Source: Dendrolimus kikuchii (lineage: Eukaryota; Arthropoda; Insecta; Lepidoptera; Lasiocampidae). Taken from it: 64,000 nt of DNA. The DNA is taken from NCBI GenBank assembly GCA_019925095.2, contig CM034415.1, positions 5,675,001 to 5,739,000 of the forward strand, written 5' to 3'. Of the stretch, positions 11,501-19,132 are shown piece by piece. A model generated the notes under the pieces. It did no database searches and had not been told where the DNA came from. It saw nothing but the letters and a program-made list of their open reading frames with translations. Positions within the stretch are counted from its first letter, which is position 1. Each line of letters opens with the position of its first letter. Position numbers and translations under genes: made by a program.

Positions 11501-14277
11501 CCTCGTTCAAGGCTGTGAGAGGAAAGGGGGAGCGGCGCGAGCGTCGCCTGGTTATATCGATACTACCAACTTTGAGTACAATGTTGCATCAACAGCTTAT
11601 CTTTGTAATTTCAGCGGCGCATTGCTTCTGGTTGGAGGAAGACGGACAAGCGGGAGCACTCACGGCGGACCTGTTTGCTGTTGCGTTAGGCAAAATTTAC
11701 AGGCCTTGGAATGATCCAGTTGACTCAGGGGCCCAGAAATTTGACGTGAGTTTTATACATACATACATACATAACTTCACGCCAGTTCCCTTGCGGGGTA
11801 GGCACGAACAACAGAGTGCCATTTAGGCTTATTCTTACACACCTCACTTGCCTCTTTGACATTCATAACTCTTGTCATGCAAGCTCGTCTGTTCTTAAGG
11901 CTCCTGACATCACCTTCCGCTAGTACACGATCAATTTGATCATGGAAGGTGTGTCGTAAGTGTGTGTGTGGTAGGTTTTATCTTCGCGATAAACCACCTC
12001 ACAAGATCAACTTTTTTATTTCTCAACAGACAGAAACTTCGTCCTCACTGTTTCAGGTTAAAGAACTTAAGCTGCCAACCAAATTTAGAGGAAATCAAGC
12101 TAATTTCCAAGAGGATATAGCCCTCGTAACCCTTTCGGCTGAGGTGGAGTTACAGACCTATATAAGACCTGTTTGCCTAAGCTTCGAACCTTATTTTAAT
12201 CAAAGACAACTGAAAGATGGAAATTTGGGAAAGGTATTTATTTTTTTTTGTAATCATTATCATCATTTGTCATTTAACCTCGTATTTGACGTTATTATAG
12301 AGTGTTACCTAGGGAGAAAATTTCCATGTTAAAAAATATCTGTTCAAAGATATTCAATAGAGGGTAGTTAAGAATCAAATGAACTGAGACAATTTTTATC
12401 ATTTTACAAATAACGAAAGCTCCGAGATTCCGAAACAAATATTTCTATGTAAAAATCATACTTGACTACTTTATCTTGATAGAATAAACATAAATTATGG
12501 TACTACACTAAGAAAATAAAATTATAACATTAAATATATGAAAATAGAATGTGGCACAATATGTCCTTTTTTTAAATATTATGGTAAAATCATGGCTTTC
12601 TAAGTAAGAGATATTAGAGTAATTTAAGATTTCAAATCATACTGTAGTTGATTTACATCTTCACTATTTGTGTTTTGTACAACGAATCGTATAGCATATA
12701 GCGTATTTTTTTTAATTGCAAATCTAGCATACTAGTAAACAGCCTTAGGATGAAAACAGCTTTAGGATGCGATAGAGGGGAGAATAGGAGAAATGTGATA
12801 AAATGAATGGGATGAGAAGAACGATATAGAGGTATCAGACAGGATGAACGGGATAGATGGGATTGAACAGGAGGAGGGGGAAGTGGGCAATCGGAACACT
12901 CACATGTCGTAAGAAATTCGATTAGCTAAAAGGAAGGCTAACCATTTCACATTAACCGTATTACATTTTATCCGTGCAAGAACGGAGAAAGAATATAATT
13001 TCCTGCGGCCGGGCGGCCTGTCGTGAGAGATGATAAAACAACTCACAGCCAGGTGGTAGGGCATTTGCCCGTCTGAATGGCTACCATCCCTGGTCTAGTC
13101 TCTCTTTTCTTTCACCATATCCTAATTTTTTGGGGTCGGCACAATATGTCTTTTCCTTCCACACTCTTTTATTCTGACATACCTCTTCTGTCACACCGCA
13201 TATCATCATGTCATCCTTCACACAATCCATCCCTGGTCTAGAGTATGCCGCTTAAACAACCTTGGATTGTGTTCCGGCATTAGTGGCCAGCTTCCAGTCT
13301 CCCTTAAGTGGGCAGCAGCGCATTTGTAGGATCTTTGGTGTTGCGAATGTCCATAGGCGATGGTAACCGCTTTTCACCAGTGAGCCGCCCACCTGCCTGC
13401 TGGACTCATGCAATAAAAATAATAAAATCACATTTATCAATTCAGCCCTAAGAGCTGTAATCAGGATAATTCCAACATGACTCGACCAAGTCAAACTAAC
13501 ATTTTAAAAAATAGGGTTTATTCTGCTCTATTCTATTCTAAAATGAAACTATATACTAGTTTTATATCCAGGTAGCTGGATGGGGTCTGACGTCAGAAGA
13601 TGGCGGCGCCTCCCCAATACTAAAAGTGGTGGAACTTCCTTATGTGGATACTGTCCAATGCCAAGAGCAAATCCCAGGAAACTTCATCGAATACATTACA
13701 AGCGACAAGATATGCGCTGGGTATAACAACGGTAAGAATTCTTTTGGGGTTCTCTAATCATTAAAGCTTATATGACTTTCCCTCTTTAAATCTTAATTAG
13801 AAACATGTTTTTAAGCATGAGGAGAGAAGTATCTTCCAAAATAAACCGGCGTCGAGATTTTGTTTATGCAATGGCTAAGAGGAGATGCCGATTTCTATTT
13901 GAATCAGTTGATCATCAAAACAATGAGATACAGATACACAAGTCATAGTTTTGACCGCAATATTTGCTCTTTATAAGTAAGAGCTGAAAGACCCGAGAAA
14001 CTTCTTAAAGAAGCCTACAAACTTACTTTAACTCAATATGAATAAAACCGTAATTGTATTTTTTATTTTGAACCTAGGTACGGCACTGTGTAAAGGCGAT
14101 AGTGGTGGAGGGCTGGTATTCCCAGCATTAGAACACACCGGAGTCACCAGATACTACCTTCGTGGTATAGTTTCGACAGCACCTAAGGACCAAGTAGCCT
14201 GCAATGCGTTCACTCTTACGACATTCACGGAAATAATGAAACACGAATTCTTCATTAGGCAGGGCACCTCCGTGTAG
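760..14277 (+). CDS. modSP: Modular serine protease A (ModSP/HP14-like), 3' part
   Basis: A secreted chymotrypsin-fold protease of the type that starts Toll and prophenoloxidase cascades in hemolymph. Exons seen: 760-969 (six-Cys pre-protease domain, like the Cys-rich region between Sushi and protease in HP14), 10139-10300, 11615-11745, 12057-12233, 13572-13731 and 14078-14277. Phases join cleanly: the G at 969 plus AG gives Glu of ECG, and the G at 10300 plus CG gives SAAHC. His (AAHC), Asp (FQEDIALV) and Ser (CKGDSGGG) are all present. The predicted activation bond follows Leu (QL-VIGG), not Arg or Lys, and the positions just before Cys191 are Ala-Leu, so neither activation nor specificity looks trypsin-like. 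LDLa and Sushi exons would lie left of the window. The donor at 970 (GTTTGG) is weak, and reading through it opens the alternative exon 760-2279. The family assignment is firm; orthology within the tandem group is inference. Confidence 0.75.
2546..2551 (+). terminator. Polyadenylation signal AATAAA
   Basis: Canonical AATAAA 267 bases after the stop codon at 2279. It would end the transcript of the read-through exon and supports that exon being a real 3' terminal exon. Confidence 0.45.
2632..3130 (-). pseudogene. Non-LTR retrotransposon ORF2 C-terminal fragment (family D)
   Basis: The minus strand encodes a 140-residue stretch including RRPDGMSLVPW, LLVWDASCVDTLAASHL and FGVQSLGPWGPEA, a C-terminal signature common in insect and mollusc non-LTR retrotransposons. 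Diverged copies occur at 3765-4103, 9527-9780, 24946-25239, 56700-57030 and 60950-61120. It is truncated on both sides and not functional. The clade is not resolved here. Confidence 0.65.
3145..3530. repeat. Dispersed repeat with cccgcg / ttcccggga blocks
   Basis: Contains recurring short phrases (CCCGCG, AATTCCC, GGGATAA, AGTGAAAACC) that also appear at 62310-62480, and resembles the widespread 'aattcccgcg' interspersed repeat of Lepidoptera. No coding capacity or clear termini. Confidence 0.45.
3765..4103 (-). pseudogene. Decayed family D retrotransposon fragment
   Basis: The minus strand retains ETAASFKRHNNAM and VEALGP-like peptides homologous to the copy at 2632-3130, in a disrupted frame. 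Old, truncated, intronic. Confidence 0.45.
5010..5305 (+). repeat. Repeat shared with 63365-63670
   Basis: Both copies begin with TCTATAAAGCCATA, share CAAACTGAT, GTAACTATCGATGA, ATGATTTAATTA-like and TTTATGTTTAAACTTTT blocks, and end with AAAAGTGTTGACAA followed by TAACGTTGT. They are diverged by substitutions and indels. One lies in an intron of gene A, the other in an intron of gene C, so this is either an old repeat or residual paralogous intron. Confidence 0.6.
6250..6328. repeat. Short inverted repeat
   Basis: TTAATAGGATGGA at 6250-6262 is mirrored as TCCATCCTATTAA at 6316-6328 around an AT-rich loop. A small hairpin or minimal MITE-like sequence. Confidence 0.45.
6628..6935 (+). mobile_element. 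Family B MITE-like repeat
   Basis: Matches copies at 36005-36310, 39855-40125, 42735-42845 and 59815-59905. The order is a CTTAAG...TCGCGAC end, then AATAAAACTACGTTTTAAC, AAGCGCGGTA, TTCCGACGTT, and TTTTCAGTGGCCGTGATCAC. The copy at 39855 shows inverted termini, pointing to a DNA-transposon-derived element. No ORF. Confidence 0.6.
7102..7123. repeat. 22-bp perfect palindrome
   Basis: A perfect palindrome centred on CTAG (half-site TATAACTCACT). Could form a cruciform or be a protein site; it has no coding context. Confidence 0.5.
7985..8215. other. GC-rich island of unknown origin
   Basis: A locally GC-richer, CpG-containing stretch open in one frame on each strand (about 90 codons on + and 83 on -). 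Neither translation resembles a known protein. Probably a transposon fragment; no neighbouring exon or splice pattern supports a gene. Confidence 0.3.
8519..8553. repeat. (CA)n microsatellite
   Basis: An uninterrupted CA dinucleotide run of about 16 units flanked by TATA sequence. A second shorter GT run lies near 8250. Confidence 0.9.
8564..8645 (-). mobile_element. Non-LTR retrotransposon 3' fragment ('gttgctgggaagtttct' family)
   Basis: The reverse complement carries the block TAGCTAGACGTGTTGCTGGG followed by a TTTCTACGCTTCTTTTCC-like stretch and a GTGAAGCGGTGCATATAG end, also seen at 27148-27230, 46060-46140 and 57785-57865. It encodes the end of a retrotransposon ORF2 (SRLARRVAG-type terminus). 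Confidence 0.55.
9527..9780 (-). pseudogene. Decayed family D / RTE-like retrotransposon fragment
   Basis: The minus strand reads WGYGTYLAASHVPAIGVRAST, homologous to the LAASHL segment of the copy at 2632-3130. The right part (9665-9780) matches the RTE-like fragment at 13099-13226. Disrupted, inside an intron of gene A. Confidence 0.45.
10139..10300 (+). CDS. modSP: Gene A protease exon 1 (activation site, CGG-S motif)
   Basis: Acceptor TTTTTCCAG at 10138; donor GTACGT at 10301. Encodes (E)CGRVTPVATQLVIGGKLAK to CGGSLVSTTVVIS. Cys of ECG is the one expected to tether light and heavy chains. The new N-terminus after cleavage would be Val of VIGG. Confidence 0.85.
10301..11088. other. Intron of gene A
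   Basis: No coding signal. The segment 10900-11088 is unusual in composition (short GC-rich words before the SINE at 11089) but matches nothing else I can place. Confidence 0.4.
11089..11401 (+). mobile_element. SINE-A, full length
   Basis: A ~310-bp unit running from TGTGCAGGAACGGAGAAAG through CCTGCGGCCGGGCGGCCTG, GGCTACCACCCCTGGTCTA, ACCAGGTTCCAGTCTCCCTT and GGCGATGGTAACCGCTTTCC to TCCTGCAATAAAAAAAA. Other copies: 12973-13419, 17174-17311 (-), 22983-23046 (-), 26772-26985, 35565-35872, 57067-57380, 58365-58562, 62824-63045. It has no ORF and a poly(A)-like tail, so it is a retroposed short element; I do not recognise the family name. Confidence 0.75.
11615..11745 (+). CDS. modSP: Gene A protease exon 2 (catalytic His)
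   Basis: Acceptor GTAATTTCAG at 11614; donor GTGAGT at 11746. Encodes (A)AHCFWLEEDG to VDSGAQKFD, 44 codons with the shared first codon. Contains the catalytic His. Confidence 0.85.
11755..11962 (-). mobile_element. RTE-like retrotransposon 3' fragment in intron
   Basis: Same 3' end family as 167-510, with a (ATAC)n tail at 11755-11772 placed only about 10 bases inside the donor site of exon 11615-11745. The splice donor is untouched. Confidence 0.75.
12057..12233 (+). CDS. modSP: Gene A protease exon 3 (catalytic Asp)
   Basis: Acceptor GTTTCAG at 12056; donor GTATTT at 12234. 59 codons in phase 0, VKELKLPTKF to LKDGNLGK, with NFQEDIALVTL carrying the catalytic Asp and a conserved YIRPVCL. 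Confidence 0.85.
12234..12972. other. Intron of gene A
   Basis: AT-rich, ending in an A/G-rich stretch (12770-12900). Nothing recognisable. Confidence 0.4.
12973..13419 (+). mobile_element. SINE-A copy split by a nested insertion
   Basis: Same family as 11089-11401. The left part ends at ...CCCTGGTCTAG (13098); the sequence resumes after a repeated 15-mer at 13227-13241. The intervening 128 bp are a separate insertion (13099-13226). Confidence 0.75.
13099..13226 (-). mobile_element. RTE-like ORF2 C-terminal snippet nested in SINE-A
   Basis: On the minus strand it reads VKDDMMICGVTEEV...WKEKTYCADPKKLGYGERK, an RTE-like C-terminus (related fragments 9665-9780 and 36615-36795). It is flanked by perfect 15-bp duplications CCATCCCTGGTCTAG (13084-13098 and 13227-13241), so the insertion post-dates the SINE. 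Confidence 0.7.
13572..13731 (+). CDS. modSP: Gene A protease exon 4
   Basis: Acceptor TATCCAG at 13571; donor GTAAGA at 13732; 160 nt, the same length as the copy B exon at 47180-47339. Encodes VAGWGLTSEDGG to SDKICAGYNN. The conserved Trp of GWG is present. Confidence 0.85.
14078..14277 (+). CDS. modSP: Gene A protease exon 5 (catalytic Ser) and stop
   Basis: Acceptor AACCTAG at 14077. Encodes (G)TALCKGDSGGGLVFP to FIRQGTSV and a TAG at 14275-14277. The GDSGG catalytic motif is intact; Gly-Leu replaces the usual Pro-Leu after it. Confidence 0.88.
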
Positions 14278-14326
14278 ACTATGCAACCCTAGTACTATTT
14301 TAGAGGTCACGTAATATATTTTCTTA

Positions 14327-14332
14327 ATTAAA
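14327..14332 (+). terminator. Variant polyadenylation signal ATTAAA
   Basis: ATTAAA 50 bases after the gene A stop; no AATAAA is nearer. Confidence 0.4.
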
Positions 14333-14401
14333 TGAATTTAATAACAGTCTTTTGAATTTTTTGTACTGGAATCTATAAAAAAATACTATCTTCAGAAGAT
14401 G

Positions 14402-14760
14402 GATATAGTTTCGACAGCGCCTAAGAATCAAATCGCCTACAATGCATTCAGTCTAACCACATTTACTTTCATTGACATCTTTATTAGGGTCAGCACCTGC
14501 AGATTTTGCAGTCCTAGTACTCTTTGAAAAGTCACAATGTATTTATTTATTCACAATAACAAATCCAGTCCAAAAGTAATTAATGTTATTTATTCATTAT
14601 TGCTTAGCCTTAGAGGCTTATGGGAACAAAATTTACTAATATATAAGGCCGGGTTAAGACAAGTTACGTCTATGTAAGTTTTGCGATCCTAATATTCTTT
14701 AAGACCTCATGTAATATATTTGCTCAAATAATGAATTAATTTAATAAATAGTGTTATATA
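14402..14760 (+). pseudogene. Decayed tandem copies of gene A's terminal exon and 3' UTR
   Basis: 14402-14590 repeats TATAGTTTCGACAGC(A/G)CCTAAG, the following coding words, and the 3' UTR phrase GTCCTAGTACT of 14165-14340, with indels that break the frame. 14640-14760 repeats the UTR part again (GCGATCCTAATATTCTTTA, ACCTCATGTAATATATTTGC). The catalytic Ser segment is not included in either. Confidence 0.65.
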
Positions 14761-16135
14761 GCTTCTTCTTTTTCAAACTGCTGTACAGAATATGTATGGA
14801 AATAGCTCACCAATACAAATAAGCAGGGCTTTCTTTGTGGGGGCACGCAGTGCTCTTAAAGGAAATTTCGAAAATATCGAAAAACCATATCATAAAAATT
14901 GAAAATAATTTGAAAAAGGAACAATTTTGGTAATATACAAATTTTTTTGGATTTTTTTAATGGGTCTAAATTATCCAAACATAAAATCAAATCTATCTTT
15001 CCTGAACAGATACCGGGTCGCCACATACTAAATGTGCGATGCTCTTGAAGAGCTAATTGAGCTTAGATTTTCAAAATCTTGATATAAGCCTAGTAAGTGC
15101 TAATCAGAAAATTGAAAATGGGATGGTTACAAAAAATTATAGACTTACAACATTCGAGAATTAGCGTGCCCTCAACAAAAAAGTGACAAAAAAAGGCCTG
15201 CAAATAAGTATTGTATTAATATGGAAGTTCAAGCCACCAAAATACGTAGACTGAGCCCCGAACTCTCAGAGTGAAGCCGGCTAAAGAAAACCGATCGCGC
15301 CGCAGTGCGTTACGATAATAGTGTATTAAATATTCGAATTAATACATATATAATGCGATTCATATGAGAATAGGATCGACTTTGCGCCATATTGTGACTT
15401 AAAATAACTTTAAATAATTAAATATTACATTAAGACAATTTACTACTAATTTAACCTTTTTATTTAAATTTCATGTAAGACTATTTATTATTGATATGCA
15501 AATAAGTTTTTTGCAAACCATACTTTTCAAGTGACATTTGACAGATAGAGGTTATTGACATTCCTATTCTTATTTGGATCGCACTATACGTACGTTTCCT
15601 CCGAGGTAGACACCATCTCTTTGATCACCTGAAGAGTCAATGAGTCGTTTTGATATTTTTTTGTACAGGTGTAATACTTGCACAACTCAGAAGGGTTTAT
15701 GGTAGTAAAAGAGCAACTGGTCACAATACTTTATAATCAGAGAACCTTACGGTTTTAACACATTACAGACGCTAACTCTTCACACTATACAAGCATTTTT
15801 AGAACACCCGCCATCTCTCTAACAATTTTATAGTACATGAGTACTTAGCATCTTGGCACAACCGATAGCGGATTGAAGTCATTGATAAACTATTTTAATT
15901 AAAGGGTTATGCATGACGAGAATTTAATAAATTATTGTTTGGATATTTCTGATAATATTTTATATAAGGTATTGTATAAAATATTATACTTAAAGTTTTA
16001 TATGCAATATATTAAACTGAACACAGTAAAATCTATCGCGTCTGCCAACATGAAAAGAAAATTTAGTGAATACCGTATATACAATTGAGACATTTTGAAT
16101 TATAATCTACACAAATATCACATTATACAAGGGAT
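14761..16135. other. Intergenic, nothing recognised
   Basis: AT-rich sequence between gene A and the retroelement block. No long ORF, no repeat shared with the rest of the window that I could find. Confidence 0.35.
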
Positions 16136-16400
16136 TAGAGTTTTTGGCGGGAACTGAAAGGGGACGTTGTGCTGTGGAGTTTCATTTTCTAAAAATGTGT
16201 AAAATCACTCTAAAATGAACAATAGTTGTAGGATATTGCTAGTTTTTGAGTAGCAATTATGTGTTTTTGTGAGAAATGTGAACTGTATAGTCAAATGTAA
16301 CCTTGCGAGTTTTCACAAGAACTGCGGTATACGTCGTCGATTGTAGCCTACAATACAATTGCGCCTGGCTTAAAGGCCTAGTTGCCAAGCCATAAACATA
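16136..16400 (-). repeat. Family C repeat, minus copy
   Basis: The reverse complement of the units at 38694-39000 and 39020-39329: GGCGGGAACTGAAAGG at the left, AATGAACAATAGTTGTAGGA in the middle, AAAGGCCTAGTTGCCAAGCC at the right. Diverged and partly rearranged near 16315-16360. Non-coding. Confidence 0.65.
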
Positions 16401-16844
16401 AAAAAAATACAAAGAATAAATATTGTAACAAAATTATTGTAAATTATGGACAACTACTCTATACAAACCAGGCGCTAATCACAAAATAAATAAAAATATA
16501 ACATGACTATTCAATTAAGGAAATAAATGGCCGCCTGTATCGTTTACAAATAAGAGGGTATTTAATAAAATTAATTATTAACTTTAAAAAGAAACATGAA
16601 AAGAACAACTATGGTACTAAATAACTGTAACACAGACTCATGGCCTGAGGATCCCACGGTCCAAGCGTTTAACAGCAACCGGCTCAAATATATATACAAA
16701 AATACCATGACTGTATTGCGTGTGGCAAGTGGACTGGAAAGATTAGTAAAATGTTGAAATTGTATGCTCATCACAAATTGTCTATAGTTTATAAGAAATG
16801 TTTAAATAAATTTACTTTTATGATATAAGTTTGTTTTATAATAA

Positions 16845-17083
16845 TAATAATAATAATCGCCAGACAAACACACATATTGTATATCCCCAAATTAAGCAAG
16901 TTACTCTTGTGTTATGGGTAATATACAACGTACTACTCTGGGGCCGATCCCAGACACCCAGACCATAGTAAATAACGGAGAAAATACGTTTCCGAAATTT
17001 ACTATACCAGGAATCGAACCCGGAGCCTCCGCGTTGCAGTAAGGTAGGCCGGTAAAGGCTTAGCCCGCTCAAACACAGAGGCC
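16845..17083 (-). mobile_element. tRNA-derived SINE
   Basis: On the minus strand: a tRNA-like head with a polymerase III A-box-like TGAGCGGGCTAAGCC (about 17057-17071) and a perfect B box GGTTCGATTCC (17010-17020), a ~150-bp body, and an (ATT)n 3' tail at 16845-16857. Related copy at 24109-24375. Confidence 0.8.
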
Positions 17084-17173
17084 GTCAATTTTATTCTTAA
17101 ACTTTACAAAATGTTTATTAATTATAGTCCTAATATTTTTTAGCAGTCTCTTTTTTTATTACACGAGTACAGT

Positions 17174-17311
17174 AGACAGGCAGACGGCCCATCTGATGGA
17201 AAGCGGTTACCATCGTCTATGGACATTTGTAACACAAAAGGTGCTACAAATGCGCTGCTGCTCTCTTAAGGGTTACTGGAACCTGGTCACTAATGCTGGA
17301 ATACAAGTCAA
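17174..17311 (-). mobile_element. SINE-A fragment, minus strand
   Basis: Reverse complement of the 3' half of SINE-A (GGAAAGCGGTTACCATCG to CCTGGTCACTAATGC). Confidence 0.75.
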
Positions 17312-17614
17312 GGTAAAAAAAAACATTAAATACATGTATGAGCGAAATGCAGGTCTCTCCTTTAATAATATTATAATAATCTAAGAGAAAAAAATTAATA
17401 AATGCTGACATGCCTCTGTGGGCATTCCGCTGAAGAAAGCTTACTCAGCTAGTCGCCCGCAGACGCATGTTTATTAATCCAATATGTGGCCGAGAAGAGT
17501 TCATAACTAGGTTGTTATGGCGGTGTGCCCCTGTGTTTTTTTTTTTGCTCCTGTGGGCTCAGGCGAACATGATATATTATAGTATTAGTTAGTGTGCCGG
17601 CCTCCAGATCGTCG

Positions 17615-19120
17615 ATGCCGAAGCCTCCACCCCCGCCGCCCCCACCACCGACGTCATCGTCGTCTGTAGTGGGAGGGCGGTTCAAGGACCAGGACGAGTT
17701 GTTGCGCCATCTGACCCTATCGCTTGGGGCCATGATGGACGCAAAGCTGGCCGCCCTGGACGACCGCCTACTCCCGGAGAGGCGAATCCGCCCGCCACTG
17801 GCTGTAGATGCCCGGCGGGCGAATACTCAGCAGACTCCTGCATCCGGGAGAGGGCAGGCAAACCGCCCTCCCGTAGACTCCCCTGTGGACTTTCCTCCGC
17901 TGCCCGCCAAACGAAGACGAGGCGGCGTCGAGTTGAAAAGCACGACGAGCACCCCTAAGGAGCCAACTAGGGCTGGCACGTCCACGTCAGAGCCGCCCCC
18001 AGGTCTCAACGAAGGATGGTCGGTGGTAGCCCGTAAGGCTAAAAAGAAACCACCGGCGAAACAAAGTGGCACTGGAAAGGCTGCTCAGCCCCGTACAAAG
18101 CCGAAGCCGCCAAAGCCTTCTGCAAACCAGGGTCCGCGTATGCGGGTACCCAATACCACCGCGGTGATACTTACTCTTCAACCCGCGGCTGTGGAAAAGG
18201 GTACCAGCTATGCGGACATTATGCAGAAGGCCAAGGCCAATATTAAACTTGGCGAACTGGGTATACCGGGTGTCAAATTAAAGACCGCGCGGACAGGGGC
18301 CCGTATGCTCCTTCTCCCCGGAAAAGATAGCGGGGAGAAGGCTGATGCTCTCGCCGCGCGGTTAAAAGAAGTCTTGCCTGAGGAGGAGGTGAAGGTGTCT
18401 AGGCCCGAGAAATGCTTCAACGTGCGTGTCTCGGGCCTGGATGACTTCACCACAGTCGAAGAGGTCGTGGCCGCCGTCGCCCGGGTCACGGACGTTGCCG
18501 CTGGACGCATCAATTCTAGCGTCATACGTCTGGGCCCGGATAGGCTGGGATATGTCATCTTAGCCTGCCCTGTGGCGGCGGCCATTAAACTAAAAGATAG
18601 GAAGAGAGTAATGGTGGGGTGGGCTTCGGCGGACATCAAAATTCTGCCGAGCCGGTCAGAGCGGTGCTGGCGCTGCCTTGTGGCAGGACATGTCGCCTGC
18701 GCCTGCTCCTCCTCTGTCGACCGCAGCAAAGATTGCTACCGCTGCGGTCAACCAGGTCATCCCGCCGCTACGTGTCTGAATGCGCCGCACTGTAGTATTT
18801 GCAGCGCGGCGGGCCGAGCGGCGGGTCATTGGATGTGTAGGGGAGTGCCGGCCGCGCGTAAAAGCGCAGGTCCTCCCACCACTACGAGATCCACCAGTAA
18901 CAAGGTCGACCGTCAAAACGTCACTGACAGCCAAAAGAAGGCACCAAAACGAAAGCGGAAACGGAACAGGAAAGGTCCCAAGCAGGCTGCGGCTATTAAC
19001 ACCTCTTTGCCGCAGCCGCAGAGGCCGCAGCCCAAACCACGGTCGCAACCACCGCCGCCGCTGCCGCCGCTGCCGCCGCTGCCGTCGCCAGCGCCCGGGA
19101 CCACTAGGATGGAGGAATAA
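17615..19120 (+). CDS. R1-clade ORF1 (Gag-like, three zinc knuckles)
   Basis: ATG at 17615 starts a 501-codon intact frame; an in-frame GTG 21 bases upstream is less likely. The N-terminal third is Pro-rich and basic. Near 18664-18835 are CWRCLVAGHVACAC, CYRCGQPGHPAATC and a third CSIC...C knuckle expected to bind element RNA. The C-terminus is Pro/Arg-rich with a basic KRKRKRNRK stretch. ORF2 starts 12 bases downstream. The ORF is intact although ORF2 is broken. Confidence 0.8.
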   Translation: MPKPPPPPPPPPTSSSSVVGGRFKDQDELLRHLTLSLGAMMDAKLAALDDRLLPERRIRPPLAVDARRANTQQTPASGRGQANRPPVDSPVDFPPLPAKRRRGGVELKSTTSTPKEPTRAGTSTSEPPPGLNEGWSVVARKAKKKPPAKQSGTGKAAQPRTKPKPPKPSANQGPRMRVPNTTAVILTLQPAAVEKGTSYADIMQKAKANIKLGELGIPGVKLKTARTGARMLLLPGKDSGEKADALAARLKEVLPEEEVKVSRPEKCFNVRVSGLDDFTTVEEVVAAVARVTDVAAGRINSSVIRLGPDRLGYVILACPVAAAIKLKDRKRVMVGWASADIKILPSRSERCWRCLVAGHVACACSSSVDRSKDCYRCGQPGHPAATCLNAPHCSICSAAGRAAGHWMCRGVPAARKSAGPPTTTRSTSNKVDRQNVTDSQKKAPKRKRKRNRKGPKQAAAINTSLPQPQRPQPKPRSQPPPPLPPLPPLPSPAPGTTRMEE

Positions 19121-19132
19121 AATGTCGTCCCA

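Noticed and set aside
18208..19048. Several minus-strand ORFs of 100-170 codons
   Set aside because: They are shadows opposite the GC-rich R1 ORF1; no independent motifs.
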